Source: Albophoma yamanashiensis (lineage: Eukaryota > Ascomycota > Sordariomycetes > Hypocreales > Ophiocordycipitaceae). Taken from it: a stretch of 64,000 nucleotides of DNA. The position numbers and the translations under genes are program-made. Numbering within the stretch: position 1 is the first letter of the stretch; each line of letters starts with the position of its first letter. Shown here in pieces: positions 1 through 10,839 of the stretch. Location of the stretch: the NCBI GenBank assembly GCA_001600555.1, contig BCKH01000006.1, positions 806,001 to 870,000 of the forward strand, read 5' to 3'. The notes under the pieces were generated by a model, which searched no databases, had not been told where the DNA came from, and saw only the letters and a list, made by a program, of their open reading frames with translations.

Positions 1-2091
1 GCCCAGACCCGGATCGTTGTTTTTTCGCGTGGCCGGGAAACCGCATATCGCGGATGCAATTGCGTCACCGAGCGGTCCGTATCGTTGCATACGGGCGCGG
101 CCGTGGGCTGATGGCGTCGGCTTCCCAGGTCTCAGCTGCTGGCCTCCGGGCATCGGCCGATTCAGGGGGGATCGAGCGTCGGCAGAGGTGCTCGTAGAGA
201 AGGACGGGCGACCCTTCCAGGCTCACTTCCAGACTGCCCGACGGCAGTAGCCTCTGTCACATTCCGTCCTTCGGGCGACGCGCTCGAGGCCTGCTGCTCG
301 CCAGCCAGGCCGGCGCGGTTGAGTCCCAGGACAGTGGGCCCGAAGCGCGTGGTCTCGCACGCGAGCCAAGACTCTGCATCTGCTCGCCTATCAAGCTGAG
401 TCTTCTCGGGTTGAATCTCAAGGCCGGGCCAACTGCCGGGTGCATCCTTGGCGAGGCTGGAGATCCGCTGCAGCTGGGGCGACGCGGGCAAGCGCAGGGT
501 ACCCCACAGCTTCGAAAGCACGTTCTGTGCGTGGCACTCGTACTCGTGGTGATGTGCTCCGTACGGAGTGGTTCGGTTCGGATGCGCGTGCCTCGAGTCT
601 CGCGTCTCACGGAGACGGCATGACGGCGAAGGCCGTGCGGATCGAGATGAGATGAGACACGATGACGTTTTCCCAGGAATGCAGCACAGCAGCTTGGATC
701 GCGAATAGGGACGGGATCTAACCGCAACCAGATCACGAGGAGGGAGAACTCCAAGCCACCGCGACCACGCGCCGTGCTGGCAAGGCCAAGCCTTCGAGCC
801 AAGCCTCTTGGCCGATGCTGCGGCCCTGTAACGTTAATACCCGTATTGCAGGGTCGCAGCGACAAATTCTCGTATTGGGTAATCGCGCCCTCTCCCCTTT
901 TCCAGACGTCGGGGCGAACGCGTGAGGCACTGTCTGAGTTGCCTGCCCAACCCACTGCCCCAGGCAGCGAGTCCCACTGCGTCCCGGTACGGCCAGTGGA
1001 CTCGGCCGAGCTCGAAATGAAGGAGGGATCGTCGATCATTGCAGACATGCAGATCACAGGTCGACTTCCGTGCCAGGCAGCCCGCCGCGTGCTGCGCATG
1101 TGTGCTGCGCAGCCGTCGTCGTCGACTCATTATCAAAGCATGACGCAGCAGCGGCACCATCGCACCGTGGGCGACTGCACTGTGCGCGCCCCCTGAGCGG
1201 AGACTCGCAGGATTGGCGGTTCGGTTCACGGGGAAAACGTGCTCGCGGCGCCCTGGCCAATCAGCGGAGCCGCTGGCACCGCTTCGAGATTCCAGACAGT
1301 CCTGCCCACGACCCTCGTTTTGGGTGCCGGAATCCTCTCGCGGGGAGAGCGTCGAGGAACCCTCGCGCCACAGCCCTTCGGAGCGCCCTGCATGGGAGGA
1401 TTCGGTCGCGGAACTGGACGTTGGGTCTCCGCCGTCCAGGTCACGTCCCTCGGCGATCTCCAGTCGACGTGCCTCTTCGAGCCGGAGGACAGCTCGGCTG
1501 GAGGACCCATGCGCCGTGCAGTAAGCTGCAGACGTGCGTATGCAGGAAGGGGGTGCTCACAGTACTCGTAAGCCGAACCTTGGGGTCGGTTGCATTCCGT
1601 GGGTTACGGAAGAAGCGGGCCGTGTTGAGACAAGGAGCGTAGGGCAGCGAGTCGACCTGTCGGCGAAAGGTCCCAACTCTTGGGTCGCTTTTGCGACAAC
1701 AGCACCGCATCGGCACGACGGGACCTGCCGCCCGGGCACGCAGAGCAGAGGCCCCGAGGCCGCATCTGGACCGGGAAGCACGTTGCGGGCTTCGAGAACG
1801 CGCCTTAGCTCTCGCCGATCAGTCGTGCTTCGCACACACTCGCAGTAGTCGTAGCACCGCGTCGGCGTCGCGGTTGAGCAGCGAAGGTATAGGGTGTATA
1901 GGGTAGCCACCCCGCCGTCGACCTCGGACGGCGCCTCACCGTGGTGGGCTTTTTTTCCGGGCTAGCCTAGGCGGATACTGAGTCACCTCACCTTGAACTT
2001 TCCTAGGGTCCAACCTCTTCGCTCTCGTCTGCCCACTCGGCCCCTCGCATCGATCGCCACGCAACCCCCCTTCCCTTTGGCCCCGGACGCC
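1..2091. other. Gene-free stretch upstream of eIF2B epsilon
   Basis: Several overlapping open frames up to 280 codons occur on both strands, but none shows a recognisable domain, a spliced continuation or non-random composition. The right end must hold the promoter and leader of the eIF2B epsilon gene. I see nothing else here. Confidence 0.6.
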
Positions 2092-4410
2092 ATGTCGCAC
2101 AAGGGAAAGAACAGCAGCTCGGGCAAGGGCAAGAAGCCGGCCAAGTCGGGCGCCGAGAGCAAGACGGAGGATGTCCTCCAGGCCGTTGTACGTGCCGCCG
2201 CGGGGTTGTCGGACGACGAGGGTCACCAAGCTCACTGCGCGACAGGTTCTCGCCGACTCGTTCCAGGATAGATTCAGGCCCTTCACGGTCGAGAAGCCAA
2301 GAGTGCGCCATGCCCTTCCCCCGTCCTGCGCCGCGGAGACGCGCCAGCTCGCTCACAACCAGCCCTCTAGTGCCTGCTGCCCCTCGCGAACACGCCCCTC
2401 ATCGAGTATACCCTGGAGTTCCTGGCGATGAACGGGGTGAACGAGGTGTACATCTACTGCGGCGCGCACACGGACCAGGTCGAAGACTACATCAGCCGCT
2501 CGAGGTGGTCGACGACGTCGCGGTCGTGCCCCTTCTCGGTCCTGCAGTTCGTCCGCGTGGCCGACGCGCGCTCGGCCGGCGATGTCCTGAGGGACATGGA
2601 CAAGAGGTCCCTCGTGGACGGCGACTTCCTCCTGGTGCACGGTGACCTCGTGTCCAACTTCATGCTCGACGACGCGCTGGCGGCGCACCGCAAGCGGAGG
2701 GAGACGAGCGCGGCGAACATCATGACGACGGTCCTGCGGAGCGGAGGCGGCGCCGACCACCGGACGAAGACGAACGGCATCACGCCCATATTCGTCGTCG
2801 ACGCGAAGACGCAGCGCCTCCTGCACTACGACGAGATGAACCCCCTGCAGAGCGACCACTACCTCGCCCTCGACCCCGCCATCCCGGACGAGCTCTCGAC
2901 CGAGTTCGAGGTGCGGTCGGACCTGATAGACGCGCAGGTGGACATCTGCACGCCCGAGGTCCTCGCCCTGTGGTCGGAAAGCTTCGACTACGAGCTGCCG
3001 AGGAGGAACTTCCTGCACGGCGTCCTGAAGGACTGGGAGCTCAACGGGAAGATGATCTACGCCGAGGTCCTGGAGGACGGGTACGCCGCCCGGGCCAGCA
3101 ACCTCCAGATGTACGACGCCATGAGCCGCGACGTCCTCGACCGGTGGACCTTCCCCTTCATACCGGAGAACAACGTCGTCCCCAAGCAGTCGTACCAGCG
3201 ACACGCCAACGGTCTCGTCATGGAGACGAGCGTCTCGCACGCGCCCGACGCCCGCCTGACCAAGTCGGTCATCGGACGAGGCACCACGGTCGGGTCGTCG
3301 AGCAGGATATCCAACAGCGTCATCGGCAAGGACTGCAAGATCGGGGCGGATGTCGTGGTGGAGGACTCCTACGTCTGGGACAACACCCTGATCGAGGACG
3401 GAGCCAGGATATCGCACTCCGTCGTGGCCGAGTCGGCAGTCATTGGGAAGAACTGCGTGATCCCGGCGGGATCCCTCATCGCTTCCGGGGTCCAGATCAG
3501 CGCCGACGTCTCGCTAGAACGGAGCGTCGTGCTGTCCACGCTCTCCCCCACCGGAAACCCGGTGACGAAGGACACGGGGCTGCTCGGCCCCGACACCAAC
3601 GCCGCTCCCTTCCACGACCCCGAGGACGACGAGATCGACGACGAGGACCCCGCGCGCCTCCAGAAATCGCTCCTGTACTCCCTCGCAGACCTCAACCTCT
3701 CCACGTCGTCCATCTCCACGCTCGCGTCCGAGGCGCTGTCCGACGAGGAAGACGACCCCAGGTTCCTGTCCGCCGACGCCGGCGGGTCCTCCCGCTCCCG
3801 CCTCTCCTCCTTCGCCTCGGACGACTCGGCCGGCAAGCTGTCCTTCCACGCCGACGCCGTCCACGGGCTCCTCGACGCGCTGCGGGCCGACTCGGGCGAG
3901 TTCGACTCGGCCAAGCTGGAGTTCATGGGCCTGCGCCTCGCCAACGACGCCTCCGACGCCATGATGCGCAAGGCCGTCGCCACGGCCTTCTCCCGCCGCG
4001 CCGCCGAGCTGCTCACCCCCGAGCACGGCTCGCTCGAGCCCAGCAAGGCGGCCGAGCGGGCCCTCACCGCCCGCAAGGGCGCCACCAAGTTCATCGACGA
4101 GGTCGGCGTGGGCGGCGGGGAGCCCGAGCAGGTCGAGTTCATCCTGGCGCTCCAGAAGGCCCTGCAGCACACCAAGGGCCCCGAGCACGGCAAGGCCGGC
4201 ACGCTGCTCGCCGCCATGCTGCAGCAGCTGTACGCGCTGGACATCCTCGAGGAGGACGGCATCCTCGGGTGGTGGGAGGACGAGAGGGCCGGCGAGGGCG
4301 AGGGCATGGCTGCGCTGAAGGAGAAGGCGAGGGTGCTCGTCGAGTGGCTCGAGAACGCCGAGGAGGAGGATGACGACGACGAGGACGAGGACGACAGTGA
4401 TGAAGAATAG
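2092..4410 (+). CDS. GCD6: Translation initiation factor eIF2B, epsilon (catalytic) subunit
   Basis: Catalytic subunit of the cytosolic guanine nucleotide exchange factor that recycles eIF2-GDP to eIF2-GTP. The gene has three exons: 2092-2187, 2246-2302 and 2371-4410. The introns are 58 nt (GTACGT..CAG) and 68 nt (GTGCGC..TAG). Splicing gives about 730 residues, close to yeast Gcd6 (about 710). In order the protein has a Lys/Ser-rich start, a nucleotidyltransferase-like domain (VLADSFQDRFRPFTVEKPR at residues 33-51, then LANTPLIEYTLEFLAMNGV), left-handed beta-helix hexapeptide repeats around residues 350-425 (SVIGRGTTVGSSSRISNSVI), an acidic Ser-rich linker, and a C-terminal W2 (eIF5C) HEAT domain with WWEDE and LVEWLENAEEE, ending in an Asp/Glu tail. 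The ATG is preceded by GCC and opens a frame that joins only through the first intron. It converges on the SAK/HAD gene. Family assignment is firm; the exact splice sites are inferred. Confidence 0.95.
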
Positions 4411-4850
4411 ACCTAGACCAACGGCCAGGAAAAATCACAAGAACATCTACAAAGAACAAGTCGTGCCCGGGTAGTCGTGGTATCTTGATGTGTGTTACAT
4501 GTAGGGGCTGCCCTCACGGCTGCCTCCGTCGCTGATGCATGTCCGTCTTATCCACCCAGCCGCATTGCTCCCCCTCCCCCCGGTCCTGAATCAGATCCCT
4601 ACTGACGACCAATAACCTGCGTACCGCAAGATCCAGCAAATCGTCCGCGCGGCCGCAGCGCGCACAGGTAACGTATATAATAAGTATAATGCAGCTTGCC
4701 CTGATGGGAAAAAAACGTGTGAGCCGGGATACACCCGCGCCAAGCGTACGAGCATGTCAAACCCTCCCGAGCGGTCCCCGCTGACGCCGAAACTCCGCGC
4801 CGACTGACTGGCCATCGCTGCCCTGACTGAAATCGCGCCAGCCGCCATGC
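4411..4850. other. Intergenic space between convergent genes
   Basis: This 440-base stretch must carry the 3' ends of eIF2B epsilon and of the SAK/HAD gene. An AT-rich patch near 4670-4695 is a possible 3'-processing signal. No gene is visible. Confidence 0.5.
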
Positions 4851-6699
4851 CTAATAGAAGTTTTGCAGGTCCGCGCCGACGCCGGCCTGCGCGCCGCCCG
4901 CGGGCCGGTTGCCCGGCCGGCCGCCGCCCCTGCCCTGCTGGGACGCGCCCCGGCCGTGCGACGCCTTCGGGCCGGTGGGCGCGGGCTGGGCTTGGCCCGG
5001 CGGCGGGTAGGCGTCGTCGTAGTTGACCAGCACCCCGTAGCCGCCCTGCTGGCCCTTGGGGTCGACGTCGTCGAGGGAGCGGTAGTGGTGGCCGCCGCCG
5101 CGACCGCGGGCGCCCCGGCCGCCCCCCCGCGCGTTGCGGCCGCCGCGGGGGTTCCCGCCCTTCCCTCGGCCGCCGCCCCCCCTGCCGGAGTGGTAGCCCC
5201 TCGACTCGTTGCGGCCGCCGTACTGGCCGTGCGTGTGCCGGTGGCCCCAGTCGTCGTCGCCCGTGTGCTTCCGCTTGGAGGCCTTGTTGGCGAACAGGCT
5301 CTCGTAGGCGTCCTCCCTGGGGTCCTCGCTCTCGACCCTGAGGATCATCTTCTCGCGCACCGTGGTCTCGAAGACGAAGGACTGGCTCGCGGGCAGCGGC
5401 GCCCAGCTGGTGATCTTGCCGGCGTCGACGGGCCTGGCGCCCTTCCTGAGGGCCAGCACGACGAGGGGCACGGGGTTGTCCGTGTGGTAGACGGTCGTGG
5501 ACGGCACGGGGCGCACGCGGGCCGCCCAGATGCTGTTGTCGAGGCAGGCCGTCCCGGTGACCTCCCAGAGGACCTTGCTGCCCATGCCGCCGACCTTCTC
5601 GAGGATGCTCGCGGGGCACGGCCGCGGGCAGATGAGGATGTTGTTGGCGTGGTACTTGAGCTCGTGCGCCGAGACGTCCGTCGGGATCTGGGCGAGCTTC
5701 TTGAGCTTGCCGCTGTCGTCGGCGTTGATGACGTAGCTGGTGAAGAAGACGGTCTTCTTGATCTGGAACCTCGCCTGCCGCGAGCCCGCCGGCCGGGCGG
5801 CGAGGCTCGCGTTGTGCTGGTTGATCATGTGCTGGACCTCGGCCACCTCGACGACGGGGTCCAGGTACGTCGAGGTGTCGGCGACCTGGACCACCTCGGC
5901 GGCCAGGGGCCCCCGCGTGGGCGCCAGGGACTGGCGGCGGTTGAACTCGGCGAAGAAGTCGCGGAAGCCCTTGGTGTGCTTCGGGCGGTCCTCGTAGACC
6001 TTGATCTCGGTGGCGTGCCTGTACGTCTCCATCAGGGCGTTGAGGAAGAGCTGCTTGAAGTGCATGGTGCTGTGAAACTTCTGGTTCGTCGGGCTGACCT
6101 CGGGCTTGAGGCCGACGAGGTCGAAGTCCAGGCCCTTGCTCGCCGCCATGCGCTTGACGAGGTCGGAGAAGCCCTTCTCGGAGCGGCCCGTCAGCAGCAC
6201 GCAGAGGGCGTCGGGCTGCTTGACGGTGAGCCGGACGAGCTCGACGACCTTGTCGTTCCACCAGCCGTCCCAGGCGCGCGGCTCCTCCTTGAGCAGGCCC
6301 TCGCCCGTCGCCGCGAGGATGCGGCTGTCGTGCCACCAGCCGCCGTTGAGGAACACGTCCTGGTTGGCCAACATGCCTATCGTCGGTCCGCTCCAGAGCG
6401 CAGGGTTGGGGAGGGGCGTCTTGAACACTGTTTCCGCCCGTCAGCGCGCGTCCCGAACGGCACCGGCGGCCGGGGGAGGGGCCCTACGGGTGTTGTCAAA
6501 GTCGTAGACGTGCAGCGCCTTGATCTCGTCGACGGCTGCCGCACAGTTAGCCGGGGGAGCCTGCAGAGCGCCAGCGGGGGAGGGGGAGACGAGGCGCACC
6601 GGGAAGCGGCTTGTTCAGGACGGACCAGCGTCCCAGGGCGGTGACGGTGAACTGGGAGCCGCTGGCAGCGCCATGGTACGCGCTGTACGCCGAGGCCAT
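4851..6699 (-). CDS. Swiss Army Knife RNA repair-like protein with HAD domain and RGG tail
   Basis: Fungal HAD-superfamily protein of the SAK RNA-repair-like family. By family it is a predicted nucleic-acid end-processing phosphatase or RNA-repair protein; its biochemistry is not established. Minus-strand exons are 6699-6600, 6535-6488 and 6427-4851, with introns of 64 and 60 nt (branch sites CTAAC and CTGAC). The product is about 574 residues. Exon 1 carries the N-terminal block QFTVTALGRWSVLNK. The HAD motif I, HVYDFDNTLF, is assembled across the second intron: DFDNT lies on exon 2 and the Leu codon is split. Exon 3 has LPNPALWSG, GGWWHDSR, VLLTGRSEKGF (HAD motif II region) and a conserved STMHFKQLFL block. 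The last 170 residues are Gly/Arg-rich RGG repeats, suggesting RNA binding. The start at 6699 was chosen because MASAYSAY runs into the conserved TVTAL block. It is divergent to the DUF167 gene with about 595 bp between. Confidence 0.88.
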
Positions 6700-7294
6700 G
6701 GCGCGCAGGGGGAGTCTGGGGCGGAGCCGGCGCGCGGCGAGCATGCAGGTGGGAGACGGAGGTGCTGAGGGCGGAGGATGTGTCGGCGACGATGATGATG
6801 TCGCTGCGGCCGTTTGGGCGATTTCTGGCGAGCAAGGATTCCGGCACGACCTGCGGCCGCGGGACGGGGCGGCAGGGCCTGCGGTGGGGCGCGTCTTCCA
6901 GCTGGGGCGGGCGATGGAGCTGCTGGAGAGGCTGCTGCCGTAGGGCCCTGCGGCGACGGGGGCAGCGACAGCGACAGCTGGAGGCGGCCCGGCGGCCCTG
7001 GTCGGCGCCCGAGGCGGGAGCCGTCTGCTGAGCGCGCGCACCCGTCGCACGGCAGAGCTGAATTGACGCATGGATCGCGCTGCCTCGCATCGGGAGTTGT
7101 GCGAGTCGCGAGAGTTTGGCAGCGCGCGGAGAGCCATCCGGGCTGCGTTATAGCTTCCACGAGTTACACGGCAGCGCGCGGGCGCTGTCTCAGTTACCCC
7201 TCAGTGCCCTGCTCTCGCTCAGCCCGCCAAATCCAGCCTCACCTCACCTCGCCCCTAATACCACGTAGTACGCCGTACGCACGGTACCAAGGGC
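6700..7294. promoter_or_regulatory. Divergent promoter region (SAK/HAD and DUF167 genes)
   Basis: About 595 bases lie between two start codons pointing away from each other, so the space must hold both promoters and leaders. An ACGTAGTA motif sits at 7263-7270, about 25 bases before the DUF167 start. No gene is visible. Confidence 0.5.
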
Positions 7295-7663
7295 ATGGCC
7301 ATGGCGTCGCCCAGCGCCGTCCGCTTCGTCGTGGGCGGCAAGAAGACGCCGGCCCTGGGCTCGCTGCGGCTCCAGCTGCGCGTCAAGCCCGGCGCCGCCA
7401 AGGACCGCGAGGGCGTCGCGTCCGTCTCCGACGACTGCGTGGAGCTGTGCGTCGCCGCGCAGCCGCGCGACGGCGAGGCCAACAAGGCCGTCGTGCGCCT
7501 CCTCAGCGACGTCCTCGGCCTGCCCAAGACCCGTTTCCACCTGAGCCACGGCGCGAGGTCTCGGGACAAGACGGTCGTGCTCGCGGGGGTCTCCGAGCAG
7601 GAGGGGGCAGACTACGCCGCGTCCGTCCTCGACCTGCTCAGAAGGGCAAGCCGTTGGAGATGA
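7295..7663 (+). CDS. DUF167/YggU family protein
   Basis: Small intronless gene for a 122-residue protein of the DUF167 (UPF0235, YggU/C15orf40) family, whose function is unknown. Visible signatures are the N-terminal strand block LRLQLRVKPGAAKDREG, the central PRDGEANKAVVRLLSDVLG, and the closing GARSRDKTVVLAG, which matches the family's G-x-x-S-R-x-K-x-V ending. Length fits a single complete domain. Two in-frame ATGs occur (7295 and 7301); either would leave the domain intact. It is followed 270 bases downstream by the GNAT gene on the same strand; there is no evidence of co-transcription. Confidence 0.88.
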   Translation: MAMASPSAVRFVVGGKKTPALGSLRLQLRVKPGAAKDREGVASVSDDCVELCVAAQPRDGEANKAVVRLLSDVLGLPKTRFHLSHGARSRDKTVVLAGVSEQEGADYAASVLDLLRRASRWR

Positions 7664-7933
7664 CACCTGCACCTAACCTCCGCAACCCTCTGCCGTCGCC
7701 GCGACCCCTGGAGTTCGCGACGCACTTCCAGCAGCGCCGGGTGCTTTGTCATCGTCGCCGGGTGAGTCAGGCCGGCGTCGAATTGATCTCATCAGCGACG
7801 TTGCCGGCAGCCGAGTAACGTATAATATGCAATTTGCGTCCGTCGTTGAGAACGACTTCGCTCCAACTGCCCAGCTTCTTCACAACTCCTTCACAACTAC
7901 GCAGCAAGCCAAACCCACGCCAAGGTCCTCGCC

Positions 7934-8695
7934 ATGTCGAAACCAAGCTTCAAGATCCGGCCCGTCACGCTCGAGGACGTGCCCGCGGTGGCGCAGCTGA
8001 GCGCCGACGCCTTCGAGACGGACCGCCAGACCGAGATGAAGGGGCTGGGCAAGGAGCCCTTCGACATGAGGAAGCACGGGCTCGAAACCCTGCCCGGCCT
8101 CCTGCAGAACCCGATATGCGTGGTCCTGAAGGTGGTGGACGACGCGTCCGGCGACATCATGGGCTACTGCAACTGGGGCTTCCGCGGGTTCCCGCCGGAG
8201 GAGATGCCCGCCGTCGAAGGGAGGACTCAACCGCCAGCGAGGCCGAAGCCCGAGCAGAAGCCGTCGGGGGAGCCGAAGCCGGAACCCGAGCCCCAGCCGG
8301 AGACGGACCCGATCAAGCGGCTGCAGGCCTTCACCAACGCGGACATGGAGGCGTGGATGACGGAGGTGATGCCCGAGGGGACGCGGTGCATCTTCATCAT
8401 CGGCCTGTCCGTGTCCCCCAAGTACCAGGGCCGCGGCGTCGGGTCCGCGCTCCTGCGGTGGGGCACCCAGTTCTGCGACGACCACGGCGTCTTCGCCTGG
8501 GTGCACTCGTCGGAGCCGGCGTGGAGGATGTACGAGAAGTCGGGCTTCGAGGTCATCCGGGCGCTGGACGTCGACCTGGACGAGTACGCCCCCGTGCCGC
8601 CGCCCAACGAGGGGCCCGGCGCGAAATGGGGGCACTACGTCTTCCGGTACATGAAGTACTTCCCCGAGCAGCTTCGACCCGGCGTGCGATCTTGA
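7934..8695 (+). CDS. GNAT-family N-acetyltransferase
   Basis: Intronless gene for a 253-residue acetyltransferase of the GNAT fold, which moves an acetyl group from acetyl-CoA to an amine; the substrate is unknown. The N-terminus FKIRPVTLEDVPAVAQLSADAF is the usual beta1-alpha1 element. The acetyl-CoA binding motif A is VSPKYQGRGVGSALLRWG around residues 157-174, with the Q-x-x-G-x-G core intact. WRMYEKSGFEVI is motif B. A Pro/Lys/Glu-rich insert of about 30 residues (near residues 97-125) separates the first strands from the catalytic half and probably forms a flexible loop. The ATG at 7934 follows CGCC and begins immediately before the domain. Confidence 0.92.
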   Translation: MSKPSFKIRPVTLEDVPAVAQLSADAFETDRQTEMKGLGKEPFDMRKHGLETLPGLLQNPICVVLKVVDDASGDIMGYCNWGFRGFPPEEMPAVEGRTQPPARPKPEQKPSGEPKPEPEPQPETDPIKRLQAFTNADMEAWMTEVMPEGTRCIFIIGLSVSPKYQGRGVGSALLRWGTQFCDDHGVFAWVHSSEPAWRMYEKSGFEVIRALDVDLDEYAPVPPPNEGPGAKWGHYVFRYMKYFPEQLRPGVRS

Positions 8696-9116
8696 AGCCT
8701 ACAAGCTGCCGTCAACGCGCGGGCGACGCGCAGCTGGAGGACGTCAACACGACCAACGGCCTGCCACGATTTGCCTCTTCAGCCAGCCTTCCTTGTCCCT
8801 TGCATAGCCTGACAGTCGCATAAATCAGTCAACGACCTGCAACCGCTCGAGAGCCACGACGTGAAAACAGCGTGATCAGCCGTCAAGGTCAGAACCTCGC
8901 CGCAGTTGGATCCTCGTCGAGTTCGGCTGCTCCTCACAACGGACGGTCCAAGTCCAATCGAGGTAATGTTCCGTTCCCGTTTGGCGGAGCAGAAGCCTCG
9001 CGCGGCTCCAGCCACACGATGTCCTCCACTGCGGGTATACCCTCATTTCGTACGGGCCCGCTTCCACAACCAAGCCTCATATTGCACATTGGCTCCCCCA
9101 GCCCCCAGGAAACGGC
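8696..9116. other. Gene-free spacer before tRNA-Thr
   Basis: The stretch holds the 3' region of the acetyltransferase gene and upstream sequence of the tRNA. Short open frames here look random. Confidence 0.5.
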
Positions 9117-9188
9117 GCCTCATTGGCTTAGCGGTAAAGCGTATCACTAGTAATGATAAGATCGGCGGTTCGATTCCGCCATGAGGCT
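9117..9188 (+). tRNA. tRNA-Thr (anticodon AGU)
   Basis: Complete intronless cloverleaf. The 7-bp acceptor stem is GCCTCAT/ATGAGGC, the D stem GCTT/AAGC, and the anticodon stem TATCA/TGATA with loop CTAGTAA (anticodon AGT in DNA). The T arm is GGCGG-TTCGATT-CCGCC. Internal A and B boxes of the pol III promoter are intact. A T-run follows the gene within ten bases as terminator. Confidence 0.95.
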
Positions 9189-9656
9189 TTCCTTTTTGAC
9201 GTCCTTGACGATTCCTTTTTGCATGGTGGCGATCGATTCGTGACGAGATGGTGATGAATGTCCGGCTGCGACTCTGTGGTTCGGTTGCAGTGACAGTCGA
9301 GCAAGGGGCGGGGAACTGTTGGTCTGCCTGTGACTGCAGGTAGCCACTTCTGTCCTGCGTCCTCCGTGATGGAAACGATTTCCTTCGCCCTTTGCTTTGC
9401 TTTGATTCGGAGACTAGGTCCGGTCCAGAACCCGCCGGCCGGCGAGTCGTGCGGGACGGGCCGCAACTCGCACCGCTCCATTCCCGTCGACAGTCCACAA
9501 TACCACACGGCAAGGCGGACTCCATTGCACAACGCAACGGAGAAACCGCCAGCTGACAGCAGGCAAGCTCAAGTGACTAGACAATTCATGCATCTATTAC
9601 CTCTTGACTACAACATGATAGTTTGGCTATCAACCAGCCCGTTGGCACCAGACCCA
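9189..9656. other. Gene-free spacer
   Basis: No feature seen apart from the short T-run just after the tRNA and the 3' flank of the esterase gene. Confidence 0.5.
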
Positions 9657-10839
9657 TCATGAACAATAGCGTTTCCCGTATTTCGAGTCTCCATTCACAA
9701 CATCGATAAAGTTCTCCGCGATGATTTCCTCCATCCTCTCCGACGGATGCAGCTCATCGTACCTTGTTTCTCGTCAGCGATGCAAGCACACGCGCAGGCG
9801 GCTGCGCAGCGGCGAGCCTGGGCGTCACTCACCACATGAAGCTCGAAAGCGGCTCCGGCGAATCGACGCAATCGGAGATGCAGGAGCGAATCGGCTTCCT
9901 GATCTCGTCCGGCGCGTCCAGGTACCTGCTCGGGTTGGCGCGGACATCCGTCGCCAGGGAGTGCACGTCGAAGATGTCGAACGTCGCGCCGCGCCACCGC
10001 GACCGCACGCGGAGGTAGAACGGCGCGCCGTAGTCGAACATCGTGTTCACGCTCGTTGTGTACTCGAGGAGCTTTCCCTGGTACTCCGTTACGTTGTAGG
10101 CGGACGGGGCGCGCCAGTAGCGGTCGTTACCCTTGCCCCAGGCGCCAGGGGCCGCGTACATCGGGGCGAACTGGAGCGGGAACTGATTCACCAGGACGAA
10201 TCGCCGGCCCCCAAAAGCGTGGACGTGATCGAAGAAACTCCAGACGCAGTCTACAAAGGACGTCAAGCTCTGCCCGGCACGTTGCGTGTCTCCCAAGAAG
10301 CCGTCGATCCCGAGGTCGTTGGTCCCTATCCAGAGCGCGTAGACCGTGTTGTCGGCCCGTCTGTCTGGGTACAGAGAGCCGTACCTCAGGTCCCTCTTGT
10401 AGGTGGGCATCTCGTACTCCATGACCGACGGGAACGGCATGTCCAAGGCAGGGAAGCTGCGGTTGATGATGTCGTTGGAACACATGGCGCCGCCCACGGC
10501 GTAGTCGTAGAGCCTGGCCCCCGTGCGATTGGCAACGAGCCGGCCCCAGGAGTAGCCACCGCTGAAGGTCGCGTTGCTCGGTGGCAGCATGGATCCCTGC
10601 GGCGGAGCCTTGCGGTGACGGTTGAAGTAGTCCAGGCGGCCTTCGTCGGTGTAGCTGTCTCCGAAGGTGACCAGGTTGTCCATCGTGCAGTGCTCAGTGG
10701 CTCCCGCAGCCAGCACCATCGTGCCGACGGCGATGGCCGACAGCAGGAGCATCATGGCTAATGCTTCCTTTACGACAGGCCTCAACTTGGCGAGTGGTGT
10801 TTGCGGGGAGTCATCGAGCACGGAGCGACTGGCGGGCAT
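9657..10839 (-). CDS. Secreted SGNH/GDSL-family esterase/lipase
   Basis: Probable extracellular serine esterase. Minus-strand exons are 10839-9833 and 9762-9657, joined over a 70-nt intron (GTGAGT..AAG, branch CTGAC), for about 370 residues. The catalytic Ser lies in block I, VTFGDSYTDEG. Block II has YDYAVGGAMCSN and block III has WIGTNDLGI. The Asp and His of the triad are in YDELHPSERM, which is encoded only by exon 2; exon 1 alone would be a dead enzyme. A hydrophobic segment MMLLLSAIAVGTMVLAAG looks like a signal peptide, so translation may start at the ATG at 10755 rather than at 10839, where 28 extra residues would precede it. Related fungal proteins act on esters of plant cell-wall or lipid origin; the substrate cannot be told here. 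Several N-x-S/T sites fit secretion. Confidence 0.9.

Noticed and set aside
2353..3417. 354-codon open frame antisense to eIF2B epsilon, and other long frames within that gene
   Set aside because: Shadow of a clear conserved gene with high GC at third positions; no domain in the antisense frames.
4863..6644. 593-codon plus-strand frame opposite the SAK/HAD gene
   Set aside because: Val/Leu/Gly/Arg-rich shadow; the minus strand has the conserved motifs and splice sites.
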